A DNA stretch of 64,000 bases, from assembly GCF_036321025.1 (NCBI RefSeq), contig NZ_JAZAPB010000001.1, positions 1,302,001 to 1,366,000 on the forward strand, in the 5' to 3' direction. The translations under genes and the position numbers were made by a program. This DNA comes from Alteraurantiacibacter hainanensis (GTDB lineage: Bacteria; Pseudomonadota; Alphaproteobacteria; Sphingomonadales; Sphingomonadaceae). The notes under the pieces are model-generated. The model did no database searches, had not been told where the DNA came from, and was given only the letters and a program-made list of their open reading frames with translations. This document shows, one piece after another, positions 25,266 through 33,941 of the stretch (its first letter is position 1; the number at the start of each line of letters is the position of its first letter).

Positions 25266-26717
25266 TCAAAGCAGCTTGGGCTGCCCGCTCTCGACCTCCG
25301 CCTGCCCGCGCCGTGTCGGCTTCTTCGGCGTGGAGCCCGGGACGACCTGCAAGGTGCCGTCGGCAAACTCCAGCGTAAGCAGGGGCTGACGGGCAGCTTC
25401 CTCGCGCGAGGATATGACCGGATGGCCCTCGGCGCACACCAGCGCATAGCCGCGTTGCAGCGGCGCTTTGGGATCGAGTTGCAGGCGCAGTCGCTCCAGC
25501 GCGGCCAGCCGCTCGCGCCGCTCGGCGATCGGGCGCGTCACGAGGGCAGGGGTCAGGCGGGCGGCGGCAAGTCGCTGGCGCGAATCGCGCAGGCCGGCGC
25601 GCAGGATCGCCGGAGACAGGCGCAGGTCGGCCAGCTTCTCGCGCCCCTTCGCCGCGCGATCCACGAGGCCGCGGCGCAGTCGCTCGCCAAGCTCGTCCAG
25701 CCGCTGTGCATGGGGCTGGAGCAACTGCTCGGCTTTCGGCAGCCGTTCGGCGCGGGCGGAAAGCCGCTCCCGGCCAAGCTCCACCGGGCGCAGCGCGCAC
25801 TTGCGCTGACGCAGCGCGAGATCGTCCAGAGTCGCGCGTATGTCGCGCAGGACCGGCACGGCTATCTCGGCGGCAGCGGTGGGCGTGGGCGCGCGGCGAT
25901 TTGCGGCGTAATCGCACAGCGTGGTGTCGGTTTCGTGGCCCACCGCGCTGATCACCGGGATCGGGCTTTCGGCGACGGCGCGCACCACGATCTCCTCGTT
26001 GAAGCTCCACAGGTCCTCGATGGAGCCGCCACCGCGCGCAACGATCAGCAGGTCGGGGCGGGGCACGGGGCCGCCTTCGGGCAGGTCGCCGAAGCCGCGC
26101 ACCGCCTCTGCAACCTGCCTGGCCGCGCCTTCACCCTGCACCAGCACCGGCCAGACGATGACGTGGCTGGGAAAGCGATCCTCCAGCCGATGGAGGATAT
26201 CGCGGATCACCGCGCCGGTGGGCGAGGTCACGACACCGATCACGCGCGGGGCGAAGGGCAGGGCACGCTTGCGCTCTGGGTCGAAGAGGCCTTCCGCCTG
26301 CAGTCTCGCCTTGGTCTTTTCCAGCAGTGCCAGCAGCGCGCCTTCGCCCGCGATCTCCATCCGCTCGATGACGATCTGGTACTTGCTGCGCCCCGGAAAG
26401 GTCGTCAGCTTGCCGCTGGCGACGACCTCGATGCCGTCTTCCGGCTGGAACCCAAGGCGCGGTACGGCACTGCGCCACATCACCCCGTCGAGCACGGCCT
26501 TCTCGTCCTTCAGCGCAAGGTAGAGGTGGCCGGATGCCGCGAGCTTCACGCCCGACAGCTCTCCGCGCAACCTGACGTAGCCGAAGCGATCCTCCACCGT
26601 GCGCTTCAGCGCCTGCGAAATCTCGGTGATCGAGAGCGGCGCGGAATTGTCGCCTGCGCCACTGGTCGCTAACAGCCGGTCGTCCGAAGAATCGTCGTAG
26701 GGAGTGCTTTGCGCCAT
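25266..26717 (-). CDS. xseA: Exodeoxyribonuclease VII large subunit
   Basis: Catalytic subunit of exonuclease VII, which degrades single-stranded DNA with XseB. Protein of 483 aa: N-terminal OB-fold (APLSITEISQALKRTVEDRF, VRLRGELSGVK), nuclease domain (VIGVVTSPTGAVIRDILHR, IVARGGGSIEDLWSFN in outline, SAVGHETDTTLCDYAANRRAPTPTAAAE), then a coiled-coil region rich in Arg/Leu and a short C-terminal domain. The start codon overlaps the divergent purD start (CATG at 26715-26718); the first roughly 25 residues are not conserved, so the true start may be further in. xseB is not in the window. Confidence 0.95.
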   Translation of the reverse strand: MAQSTPYDDSSDDRLLATSGAGDNSAPLSITEISQALKRTVEDRFGYVRLRGELSGVKLAASGHLYLALKDEKAVLDGVMWRSAVPRLGFQPEDGIEVVASGKLTTFPGRSKYQIVIERMEIAGEGALLALLEKTKARLQAEGLFDPERKRALPFAPRVIGVVTSPTGAVIRDILHRLEDRFPSHVIVWPVLVQGEGAARQVAEAVRGFGDLPEGGPVPRPDLLIVARGGGSIEDLWSFNEEIVVRAVAESPIPVISAVGHETDTTLCDYAANRRAPTPTAAAEIAVPVLRDIRATLDDLALRQRKCALRPVELGRERLSARAERLPKAEQLLQPHAQRLDELGERLRRGLVDRAAKGREKLADLRLSPAILRAGLRDSRQRLAAARLTPALVTRPIAERRERLAALERLRLQLDPKAPLQRGYALVCAEGHPVISSREEAARQPLLTLEFADGTLQVVPGSTPKKPTRRGQAEVESGQPKLL

Positions 26718-28002
26718 GAATATCCTTGTGCTGGGCGGGGGCGGCCGCGAACATGCCCTTTGCTGGAAGCTGGCGCAATCCGCGGCCGTGGCGAAAGAGG
26801 GGGGAACCCTCTACGCCGCCCCCGGCAACCCGGGCATTGCCGAATGCGCCGATTTGGTATCGCTGGACGCGGCGGACCATGCCGCCGTGGCGGCGTTCTG
26901 CCGGGAGAAGGCGATCGGGCTGGTCGTGATCGGGCCGGAAGCGCCGCTGGTGGACGGTCTGGCCGACAGCCTTCGTGCCGCCGACATCGCGGTTTTCGGC
27001 CCATCGAAAGCCGCCGCCCGGCTGGAAGGCAGCAAGAGCTTCACCAAGGACCTGTGCGACCGGGCGGGCATTCCCACCGCCGGATACGTCCACTGCACCT
27101 CGCTCGAACAGGCACGGCAGGCGCTGACCACTTTCGCTCCGCCTTTCGTGCTGAAGGCCGATGGTCTTGCGGCGGGCAAGGGCGTGGTGATCGCCGAGAG
27201 CGAGGAGCACGCGCTGGAGGCGCTCGACGACATGTTCGGGGGGGCTTTCGGCGAGGCTGGCGCGGAAGTCGTGATCGAGGAATTCATGGAAGGCGAGGAA
27301 GCCAGCTTCTTCGCCTTAACCGATGGCAGCAGCGTCATTTCCTTCGGCACGGCGCAGGATCACAAGCGCGTGGGAGAGGGCGACACCGGCCCGAACACGG
27401 GCGGCATGGGGGCATACTCGCCCGCCCGCGTGCTGGGCGAAGCGCTGGTGGCCGAGACGCTGGAGCGCATCGTCTTTCCCACCGTGCGGCAGCTTGAAAA
27501 GGACGGCACTCCCTATGTCGGCGTTCTCTATGCCGGGCTGATGCTGACCGCCGAAGGCGTGAAGCTGGTGGAATACAACTGCCGGTTCGGAGATCCCGAA
27601 TGCCAGGTGCTCATGATGCGCCTGCAAAGCGACCTGGCGCAGTACATGCTGGCCTGCGCAAGCGGCTCTCTGGCGGCTCTGCCCGAGCCCGATTTCGGCA
27701 CGGAAACCGCCATGACCGTTGTGATGGCGGCCAGGGGGTATCCCGGAACGCCGGAGAAGGGCGGCGCGATCGATCTGGACGGGGCCGAAACGGACGGCGC
27801 CAAGGTATTCCATGCCGGAACCACGCTGGATGAAGGCGTGCTGGTCGCCAATGGCGGGCGCGTTCTCAACGTCACGGCGGTCGGTGAAGACACAAGGGCC
27901 GCGCAGCGCGCTGCCTATGCCGCTGTCGAGAAGATCGACTTTCCGAGCGGATTCTACCGCAGCGACATCGGCTGGCGGGAAATCGCGCGCGAAGGTCGAT
28001 GA
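26716..28002 (+). CDS. purD: Phosphoribosylamine-glycine ligase
   Basis: Makes GAR from phosphoribosylamine, glycine and ATP in purine synthesis. 428 aa, typical length. ATP-grasp features: MNILVLGGGGREHALCWKL at the start, GPEAPLVDGL, FGPSKAAARLEGSKSF, KADGLAAGKGV, EEFMEGEEASFF and NCRFGDPECQ. The start codon shares two bases with the divergent xseA start codon. The stop overlaps the msrQ-like gene by 4 nt (ATGA), so the two are co-transcribed. Confidence 0.97.
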   Translation: MNILVLGGGGREHALCWKLAQSAAVAKEGGTLYAAPGNPGIAECADLVSLDAADHAAVAAFCREKAIGLVVIGPEAPLVDGLADSLRAADIAVFGPSKAAARLEGSKSFTKDLCDRAGIPTAGYVHCTSLEQARQALTTFAPPFVLKADGLAAGKGVVIAESEEHALEALDDMFGGAFGEAGAEVVIEEFMEGEEASFFALTDGSSVISFGTAQDHKRVGEGDTGPNTGGMGAYSPARVLGEALVAETLERIVFPTVRQLEKDGTPYVGVLYAGLMLTAEGVKLVEYNCRFGDPECQVLMMRLQSDLAQYMLACASGSLAALPEPDFGTETAMTVVMAARGYPGTPEKGGAIDLDGAETDGAKVFHAGTTLDEGVLVANGGRVLNVTAVGEDTRAAQRAAYAAVEKIDFPSGFYRSDIGWREIAREGR

Positions 28003-28571
28003 AAGCCCTTGTCAATTCGCGACCGCTGCTGTGGCTGGTGCTCGCCCTGCCGGGGCTCTGGATCCTCGGCCGCTGGGCCTTCACGCCCGATGCCTACGGG
28101 TACGGACATGCCATCCTCGACAGCGGGGACTGGGCGGCTTGGCTGCTGCTCGTGACACTGGCGGTGACGCCCATTCGGCTGGCGTTCCGGCGAAACGCTT
28201 TCGCACAGTGGCTGATGCGGCGCAGGCGCGATCTGGGCGTGGCCAGCTTCGCCTATGCCCTGGGGCACACGGTCGTCTATCTGGTGAACAAGGGCGCGCT
28301 GGCCCCGGTGCTGAGCGAATTCACCTCGCCCGACATGCTGACCGGGTGGCTGGCCTTCGCCCTGTTCGTGCCGCTGGCGATCACCTCCAACGACGCTTCC
28401 ATGCGGGCGCTCAAGCGGTCATGGAAGCGGCTGCACAGGCTGGTCTACCCGGCGGCGATACTGGTGTTCGTGCACTGGGCCTTGGCGGCCTTCGATCCGA
28501 CCACGGCCTATATCCACATCGGGATACTGGCCGCGATCGAGATCGTCAGGGTCGTCTTGCAGCGCCGTTAG
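27999..28571 (+). CDS. msrQ: MsrQ-type heme-binding membrane subunit
   Basis: Protein of 190 aa with five or six hydrophobic helices and the ferric-reductase-like domain of MsrQ (YedZ), which passes electrons to the periplasmic methionine sulphoxide reductase MsrP. Supporting features are VTLAVTPIR, RRDLGVASFAYALGHTVVYL with a heme-ligand His, and LKRSWKRLHRLVYPAAILVFVHW with two further His. msrP is not adjacent, which is unusual. Translationally coupled to purD. Its stop overlaps that of the convergent HhH lipoprotein gene (TTAG). Confidence 0.88.
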   Translation: MKALVNSRPLLWLVLALPGLWILGRWAFTPDAYGYGHAILDSGDWAAWLLLVTLAVTPIRLAFRRNAFAQWLMRRRRDLGVASFAYALGHTVVYLVNKGALAPVLSEFTSPDMLTGWLAFALFVPLAITSNDASMRALKRSWKRLHRLVYPAAILVFVHWALAAFDPTTAYIHIGILAAIEIVRVVLQRR

Positions 28572-29083
28572 AGCGTCACGTACTGGCGGAAGCGGGCAAC
28601 CTCTTCCTCGTCGACATACTTGCCGATTTCGCGGTCGAACTCGGCCATGTCCTCGTACGGGCGATACTCCAGGAATTCGCCGACCATGCGATCGGTCATG
28701 CCGGGGACCAGCTCGATTTCCTCGTTGCTGGCGGAGTTGAGGTTGATCGGCACGAAGACGCTTTCGAGCACGGTTGCGGCTTCTTCCTCCGACAGCGTTT
28801 CGATCAGCACCGCATTGAGGTCTACCACGCTGCCATAGGGCTGACCGGCCACGATGGCGTCGGCCAGTTCGGGCGTGACGCCTTCGATGGCCACCAGTTC
28901 CTCGGTCGTGGCGGTGCTGGCATCGAGAACGGCAGTGCTCGTCGCGGCCTCTGCGTCGACGGCTTCGACATCGGTCATTTCGGTGTCTGCAGCCGGTTCG
29001 GCAACGTCCTCGGTGGTCTCGCCACAGGCGGCGAGGGTGAGGGCAGTGCCGGCCATGGCGGCGGCGAGTACGATCTTGCGCAT
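28568..29083 (-). CDS. Helix-hairpin-helix lipoprotein
   Basis: Protein of 171 aa: a lipoprotein signal with lipobox LAAC (about residue 20), an acidic Ala/Thr/Glu-rich linker, and two helix-hairpin-helix (ComEA-like) repeats. The repeats are LDASTATTEELVAIEGVTPE and INLNSASNEEIELVPGMTDR, each followed by a helix. HhH motifs usually contact DNA, which is odd for a lipid-anchored envelope protein; it may instead be a protein-binding module. ATG at 29083 was chosen because it gives the lipobox. Confidence 0.75.
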   Translation of the reverse strand: MRKIVLAAAMAGTALTLAACGETTEDVAEPAADTEMTDVEAVDAEAATSTAVLDASTATTEELVAIEGVTPELADAIVAGQPYGSVVDLNAVLIETLSEEEAATVLESVFVPINLNSASNEEIELVPGMTDRMVGEFLEYRPYEDMAEFDREIGKYVDEEEVARFRQYVTL

Positions 29084-29264
29084 TCTTAGGTCCTTTTCGT
29101 TGCTAGCATCGAGGCGGGCAGGGCTTAATGCGAACGCTTTGCAATTACCAGCCCAGTTTTCACGGAGCGGCAAATGCGCCCTGGAAGCCTGAACACGCGC
29201 GCGCCTAACCTGTCTGGCACAATAGACGCTTCTCAATGTGCCGTATTTACCTCTTCTCGGGCGA

Positions 29265-30263
29265 TCATTCGGGGAGCTTTTCTGCCATCAGCTGTTTCAG
29301 GTCGGTTTCGGGCCGGGCGCCGTAGTGGCTGATGATCTCCGCTGCGGCGATCGCGCCGCGGCGCAGGCACTTCCCAGGCTCTTCCCCGCGAACGTGGCCG
29401 AAGAGGAAGCCAGCCGCGAACAGGTCTCCCGCTCCCGTGGTGTCGACCACCTTCTCGACAGGCTCGGCCTCCACCGTGTGGATCTGCCCGTCCGTGGCGC
29501 AGACCGCGCCCTTCTCGCTGCGTGTCACCACCAGCGTGGGGACCTTGTCCTTCAGCGCCGCGATACCCGTGTCGAAGTCGTCTTCGCCCGTCAGGGCGCG
29601 CAGCTCCACCTCGTTGGCGAACAGGATGTCGATCAGACCATCGTCGATCAGCGCGCGGAAATCGTCGCCGTAGCGCTCGATCACGAAAGCGTCGGACAGG
29701 GTGAAGGCCACCTTGCGTCCGGCCTGCTTGGCGCTCTTGATCGCGGCGCGCATCGCCTTGCGCGGTTCTTCCGGGTCCCACAGATAACCTTCGAGGTAGA
29801 GTATCTCGGCACCGCCGATGGCTTCCTCGTCCAGCGCCTCGGGCGGGAGGAACTGCGTGGCGCCCAGGAAGGTGTTCATGGTGCGCTGGCCGTCGGGCGT
29901 GACGAAGATCAGGCAGCGCGCGGTGGGCGGCTCGCCTTCGCGCGCCGGCACGTCGAAATCGATACCGGTGGCGCGAATATCGTGCGCAAAGACGTTGCCC
30001 AGCTGGTCGTCGGCCACCTGGCCCACGAAAGCGCACTGCGCGCCCATGCTCGAAAGCCCGGCCAGCGTATTCGCCGCGGAGCCGCCCGAGATTTCCTTGG
30101 CCGGGCCCATCGCCGCATAGAGATCTTTCGCCTGGTCCGCATCGACCAGCGTCATGCCGCCCTTGTTCATGCCGAGCTCCTCAACCAGTTCGTCCGAAGC
30201 GGGAGCCATCACGTCGACAATGGCATTGCCGATGGCGATTACGTCGTAACGGGGGGCAGTCAT
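29265..30263 (-). CDS. PfkB family sugar kinase, adenosine kinase type
   Basis: Ribokinase-fold enzyme of 332 aa, probably adenosine kinase (adenosine to AMP). Motifs: YDVIAIGNAIVDV at the N-terminus, GGSAANTLAGLSSMG (PfkB signature 1 with substrate contacts), DGQRTMNTFLGA, ANEVELRALTGE and the C-terminal anion-hole DTTGAGDLFAAGFL with the catalytic Asp. This combination, especially MNKGGMTLVD and the SGGSAANT pattern, matches the bacterial adenosine-kinase-like group. ATG at 30263 was preferred to an upstream in-frame start. It is divergent from the EI24 gene. Confidence 0.9.
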   Translation of the reverse strand: MTAPRYDVIAIGNAIVDVMAPASDELVEELGMNKGGMTLVDADQAKDLYAAMGPAKEISGGSAANTLAGLSSMGAQCAFVGQVADDQLGNVFAHDIRATGIDFDVPAREGEPPTARCLIFVTPDGQRTMNTFLGATQFLPPEALDEEAIGGAEILYLEGYLWDPEEPRKAMRAAIKSAKQAGRKVAFTLSDAFVIERYGDDFRALIDDGLIDILFANEVELRALTGEDDFDTGIAALKDKVPTLVVTRSEKGAVCATDGQIHTVEAEPVEKVVDTTGAGDLFAAGFLFGHVRGEEPGKCLRRGAIAAAEIISHYGARPETDLKQLMAEKLPE

Positions 30264-30343
30264 GCATTCTCCTGAAAATAATCGTGCGCGCATTGACGGC
30301 GCGGCGTTGACTTGGCCGATGGGCCGGGCAATCGCAAGGACCT

Positions 30344-31051
30344 ATGGGCACGCTTGCCACATCGCTGGGCCTCGGCCTGCGGCAGCTTCTCGATGGGGCG
30401 GTGCTTCGCATCGTTCTGAAGAGCGTGGCCGTCTCGGTGATCCTCTTCCTGCTCGTGGCCGGCGGCGGCTGGTTCCTGCTCGACTGGCTGCTGGCGCGCG
30501 GCGGGCTGGACGACACGCTGTTTGCCGGAGCGGGCGCGATCCGCGGGGCGCTGGCCTTTCTTGTCGCGCTGCTTGGCCTGTGGCTGGTGTGGCGCATCGT
30601 GGCGATGGCCGTGATCCAGTTCTTCGCCGACGAAGTGGTCCAGGCGGTGGAAGCGCGGTATTATCCCGAAGCTGCCCATACCGCCCGCGAACTGCCGCTG
30701 GCGGAGCAGGCGCGCAACGCGCTGGGAAGCGCGGGCCGCGCCCTGCTGGCCAATCTCATCGCCCTGCCTTTCGCGCTTGTCCTGCTCTTCACGGGGGTGG
30801 GCACCTTCGCCCTGTTCCTGCTCGTCAACGCGCTGCTGCTGGGCCGCGAACTGCAGGACATGGTGTGGCTGCGCCATCGCCATGCTCAAGGCGTCCAGGC
30901 ACCGATCGGCCGGACAGAACGATTCCTGCTGGGCGGCATCATTGCCGCCTTGCTCGCCATCCCATTCGTCAATTTCCTTGCGCCGGTCCTGGGGGCAGCA
31001 TCGGCGACCCATCTCCTTCATCGCAATTCGAGACTGCAGAAAGCTGCCTGA
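30344..31051 (+). CDS. EI24 domain (CysZ-like) membrane protein
   Basis: Protein of 235 aa with several hydrophobic helices (AVSVILFLLVAGGGWFLLDWL, ALAFLVALLGLWLVWRIVAM, LLANLIALPFALVLLF, FLLGGIIAALLAIPFVNFL). An amphipathic region around FFADEVVQAVEARYYP separates the first and second pairs. This matches the EI24/CysZ family; CysZ imports sulphate, but the role of alphaproteobacterial members is not settled. The stop precedes the following lipoprotein's ATG by one base, implying co-transcription. Confidence 0.82.
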   Translation: MGTLATSLGLGLRQLLDGAVLRIVLKSVAVSVILFLLVAGGGWFLLDWLLARGGLDDTLFAGAGAIRGALAFLVALLGLWLVWRIVAMAVIQFFADEVVQAVEARYYPEAAHTARELPLAEQARNALGSAGRALLANLIALPFALVLLFTGVGTFALFLLVNALLLGRELQDMVWLRHRHAQGVQAPIGRTERFLLGGIIAALLAIPFVNFLAPVLGAASATHLLHRNSRLQKAA

Positions 31052-31052
31052 C

Positions 31053-31490
31053 ATGCGTCTGATATCCGCCCTCCTGCTTGCCGGGATGCTGTCCGCCTGC
31101 GTTTCCACGCCCCAGCAGCGACAAGCGCCGCCGCCACCGCCCATCACCGTGGATCCGCGGACGGTACCACCCACCGAGGCGCCGCCGCCCCCGCCCCCGG
31201 TCGCGGGCTTTCGCCAGCCCGAGATCCTGCAGGGACCCGGCCTCGACGGCATCATCCGCCAGCCTGCCTCCAGGCTCGTCGCCCGTTTCGGCCAGCCGCG
31301 CCTGAACACGCCCGAGGGCGACATGCGCAAGCTTCAGTTCCGCGACGAGGCCTGTGTGCTCGACATCTATCTCTATCCGCTTTCACCGGGAGCGGAGCCC
31401 GTCGCCACGTGGCTGGAAGCCCGGCGATCGAGCGATGGAGCCGCCGTGGACCGCCAGGCCTGCATCCGGGCCCTTTCCCGGCGCGGATAG
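31053..31490 (+). CDS. Uncharacterised Pro-rich lipoprotein
   Basis: Protein of 145 aa with a lipoprotein signal (ISALLLAGMLSAC, Cys16) followed by a Pro-rich stretch (about residues 25-52). The remaining domain of about 90 aa has a FRDEACVLDIYLYP core and an RFGQPRLNTPEG segment resembling SmpA/OmlA-type small envelope domains only loosely. No family named. Directly follows the EI24 gene. Its Pro-rich linker suits spanning the periplasm from an anchored N-terminus. Confidence 0.65.
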   Translation: MRLISALLLAGMLSACVSTPQQRQAPPPPPITVDPRTVPPTEAPPPPPPVAGFRQPEILQGPGLDGIIRQPASRLVARFGQPRLNTPEGDMRKLQFRDEACVLDIYLYPLSPGAEPVATWLEARRSSDGAAVDRQACIRALSRRG

Positions 31491-31564
31491 GGCATTTCTC
31501 CGGCCGGTAACGCGAATTTAAGCCTGATGCGGCATGACAGCCTGGCGACAGGAGGAAAATCCGC

Positions 31565-32506
31565 ATGAGTTTCGAATTCGCCGAGATCGCCAGGCAAGCC
31601 GCCACCGACCGCTCGATCAGTGCCGACGAGGTGCTCGCCTTGCGCAAGGCCGGCTGGGCCGATGGTCGCATGACGCGCGAAGAGGCGGAAATCGTCTTCG
31701 CGACCCAGCGAGCCATCGACGATCCGTCGCGCGAATGGTCCGACTTTTTCGTCGAGGCCATCCAGAATTACGTGCTGAAAGGCACCGACCCCCGCGGGTT
31801 CGCCAGCGCCGAGGAAGCCGAGTGGCTGATCGGCCAGGTCGAGATGGACGGCAAGGTCTGCTCGATGACCGAACTGGAGTTGCTGACGCGCATCGTCGAG
31901 CGCGCCCAGAACGTGCCGGAAACGCTGAAGGCCTACGTCCTCGGCGTGCTGGAGCGCGAGGTCATGGAAGGCACCGGCCCCACGCGCTGCGGCGGGGACC
32001 TGTCCGATACGCATGTCAGCGCGGCGGAATGTCGCATCCTGCGCCGCGTGATCTTCGGCCAGGCGAGCGATCGCCCCGCCGCCGTCAGCCGGCGCGAGGC
32101 CGAGGTGCTGTTCCGCATCAAGGACGCCGTTGCCGGGGCCGACAACGCTCCCGAATTCCAGCGCCTGTTCGTGCAGGGCGTGGGCAATTTCCTGATGGGC
32201 TTCGCCCATTCGAACGGGCAGATCAGTCGCGAACGCCAGCTGGAACTCGATGCCTTCGTCGCCGACAACAAGGTGCGCGTGGGTCGTTTCATGGGGCGCA
32301 TGGCGAATCAGGTGCCCAACGCCTTCGGCGTGGTGTTCGGCAGGAAGGACGAAGGTTCGAGCCACACCGATCAGGTCGCTGCCGAGGCGGATGTGACGGG
32401 CATCGAAAAAGCCTGGCTCGACGAGCAGATCGCGGCCAGCGGCGAAGTCGACCAGTACGATCAGGCGCTGCTGGAATTCATCGCCGAGGAAACCGGCCAG
32501 GCCTGA
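31565..32506 (+). CDS. Triple-repeat helical protein (TerB/EF-hand-like), unknown function
   Basis: Cytoplasmic protein of 313 aa made of three similar helical blocks of about 55-60 residues. They begin SADEVLALRKAGWADGRM, SAEEAEWLIGQVEMDGKV and, after a spacer, SRREAEVLFRIKDAVAGA. Each block has an acidic loop (WADGRMT, EMDGKVC, AVAGADN) followed by a longer helix ending in an aromatic FFVEAIQNYVL, LKAYVLGVL or LFVQGVGNFL. The loop recalls TerB or EF-hand sites, so metal binding is possible but unproven. A strong AGGAGG ribosome site precedes the ATG. Convergent with the suf operon. Confidence 0.7.
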   Translation: MSFEFAEIARQAATDRSISADEVLALRKAGWADGRMTREEAEIVFATQRAIDDPSREWSDFFVEAIQNYVLKGTDPRGFASAEEAEWLIGQVEMDGKVCSMTELELLTRIVERAQNVPETLKAYVLGVLEREVMEGTGPTRCGGDLSDTHVSAAECRILRRVIFGQASDRPAAVSRREAEVLFRIKDAVAGADNAPEFQRLFVQGVGNFLMGFAHSNGQISRERQLELDAFVADNKVRVGRFMGRMANQVPNAFGVVFGRKDEGSSHTDQVAAEADVTGIEKAWLDEQIAASGEVDQYDQALLEFIAEETGQA

Positions 32507-32557
32507 GCCAAAGTCGGCCGGGAAGTCGCAAGGCGCCCGGCCCGCGCATGGCGCGAG

Positions 32558-32917
32558 TTATACCATGAAGCTTTCGCCGCAGCCGCAAGCGCCCTTGGCG
32601 TTGGGGTTGTCGAACACGAACCCGGCGGTGAAATCGTCTTCCACCCAGTCCATCGTGCTGCCCACCAGGTAAAGCACGCTGGCGCCGTCGATGTAGAAGG
32701 TGCCGCCGGGCGTCTCGATCTTTTCGTCGAAGGCGTCTTCCTCGCTGACATAGTCGACGGAATAGGCGAGGCCCGAACAGCCGCGGCGCGGAGTCGACAG
32801 CTTGACGCCGATGGCATCGTCAGGCGCTTTCGCCATAAGGTCTGTCACGCGCTGCTCGGCAGCCGGGGTCAGGTTCACGGCGGCCTTGGGGGCGGGGCGG
32901 GTTTTCGTATCGGTCAT
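32558..32917 (-). CDS. sufA: SufA/HesB-type Fe-S carrier
   Basis: A-type carrier of 119 aa that receives Fe-S clusters from the SufBCD scaffold and passes them to client enzymes. The three ligand cysteines are present in RRGCSGLAY and in GACGCGESF at the C-terminus. The fold markers VDYVSEEDAFDEKI and VLYLVGSTMDWVED fit the family. It starts at ATG 32917, overlapping the GNAT gene by 4 nt, and is the last gene of the 11-gene suf operon. ErpA/IscA-type naming cannot be separated from SufA by sequence alone. Confidence 0.93.
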   Translation of the reverse strand: MTDTKTRPAPKAAVNLTPAAEQRVTDLMAKAPDDAIGVKLSTPRRGCSGLAYSVDYVSEEDAFDEKIETPGGTFYIDGASVLYLVGSTMDWVEDDFTAGFVFDNPNAKGACGCGESFMV

Positions 32918-33426
32918 ATCAGTTTCTTCTGCCAGAACAGGGCGTTGCCGGCGGCGGGATCCAGAACGTAGTCGCCATAGCCGCATTTTTCGTAAAGCGC
33001 CTTGGCGGTCTCGTTCCCGCTCAGCACTTCCAATGTGATCTTGCACGCGCCGCGCTTCAAGGCCTCGGCCTCCACGGCCTCCATCAGCGCCTTGCCGATG
33101 CCGTGGCCGCGATGGGCCGGCAGCACCGCCAGGTCATGGATGTTCACCAGCGGCGCGGCGGCGAAGGTGGAGAAGCCGGTGACGCAGTTGGCGAGCCCTA
33201 CGGGCACGTCGTCCAGCCGGGCAATCAGGCTGAAAGCGCCGGGAAAGGATGCTAGCGCGTCGACCAGGGTGCGCCGTGTCTCGTCGCTCAATGGTTCGCC
33301 GCCACCCATCGGGTCCCGGGCGTAGGCATCCAGAAGGGAAACCAGCGCCGCACCATCGGCGGGGTCGTCGTAATCGGCCAGAGAGACCGTGGGCGCGACC
33401 GTCAGGGCTGGCGCGTCGAGGCTCAC
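32914..33426 (-). CDS. GNAT N-acetyltransferase in the suf operon
   Basis: Protein of 170 aa with a single GNAT fold. The acetyl-CoA site is LPAHRGHGIGKALMEAVE (motif A, Q/RxxGxG/A type), preceded by INIHDLAVLPA-like strands and followed by LEVLSGNETAKALYEKCGY. Substrate unknown. The start is a GTG overlapping the SUF DUF59 gene by 4 nt, and its end overlaps sufA by 4 nt, so it is embedded in the operon and produced with SUF proteins. A role in modifying a SUF component or client is an inference from location only. Confidence 0.87.
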   Translation of the reverse strand: MSLDAPALTVAPTVSLADYDDPADGAALVSLLDAYARDPMGGGEPLSDETRRTLVDALASFPGAFSLIARLDDVPVGLANCVTGFSTFAAAPLVNIHDLAVLPAHRGHGIGKALMEAVEAEALKRGACKITLEVLSGNETAKALYEKCGYGDYVLDPAAGNALFWQKKLI

Positions 33427-33941
33427 AGCATCCCCAGCTCCAGCCGGGCCTCGTCGCTCATCTTCGACGGATCCCACGGCGGGTCCCAGGTCACCACCAC
33501 TTCGGCGTCGCGCACGCCGGGCAGGCTGGCGACGCGCATCTCGATCTCGTTGGGCATGGTCTCGGCCACCGGGCAGTGCGGCGTGGTGAGGGTCATCGTC
33601 ACCACCACGTCGGCGTCCTCAGCCACCTCGACATTGTAGATCAGGCCCAGGTCGTAGATGTTCACCGGGATTTCCGGATCGTAGATGTCCTTCAGCGCCT
33701 CGATCACCGACTGGTGCACGTCGCCGCCCGGTTCGCCCGGGGCAACGCTTTCCGGCTTCTTCTGAAGGAAGCCTTCAAGGTAGTCGCGCTTGCGCCCCAG
33801 CTTCTCGCTGGCGGTCTCTTCCGGAAGCGGAGCGTCGGATACGCGGGCGCGCGGCGGCTTTTCCACCACGTCCTCCGTTGGCGAAGGTGCTGCCACGAAA
33901 TCCGTGTCGTCCTTCTGATCGGTCTTGCTCTGATCGTCCAT
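33423..33941 (-). CDS. sufT: SUF-associated DUF59 (MIP18/SufT-like) protein
   Basis: Protein of 172 aa. A disordered, acidic N-terminal region of about 60 residues precedes a DUF59 domain (IYDPEIPVNIYDLGLIYNV, TMTLTTPHCPVAETMP, VTWDPPW). DUF59 proteins such as SufT, PaaD and MIP18 help mature Fe-S proteins; the conserved Cys in TTPHCP is present. ATG at 33941 shares one base with the sufS stop (TGATG). The N-terminal extension is longer than in stand-alone DUF59 proteins. Confidence 0.9.
   Translation of the reverse strand: MDDQSKTDQKDDTDFVAAPSPTEDVVEKPPRARVSDAPLPEETASEKLGRKRDYLEGFLQKKPESVAPGEPGGDVHQSVIEALKDIYDPEIPVNIYDLGLIYNVEVAEDADVVVTMTLTTPHCPVAETMPNEIEMRVASLPGVRDAEVVVTWDPPWDPSKMSDEARLELGML

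Noticed and set aside
32516..32542. Hairpin GGCCGGG/CCCGGCC between the repeat protein and sufA as a terminator
   Set aside because: The stem is good but no T-run follows on either strand, so it is not annotated as an intrinsic terminator.
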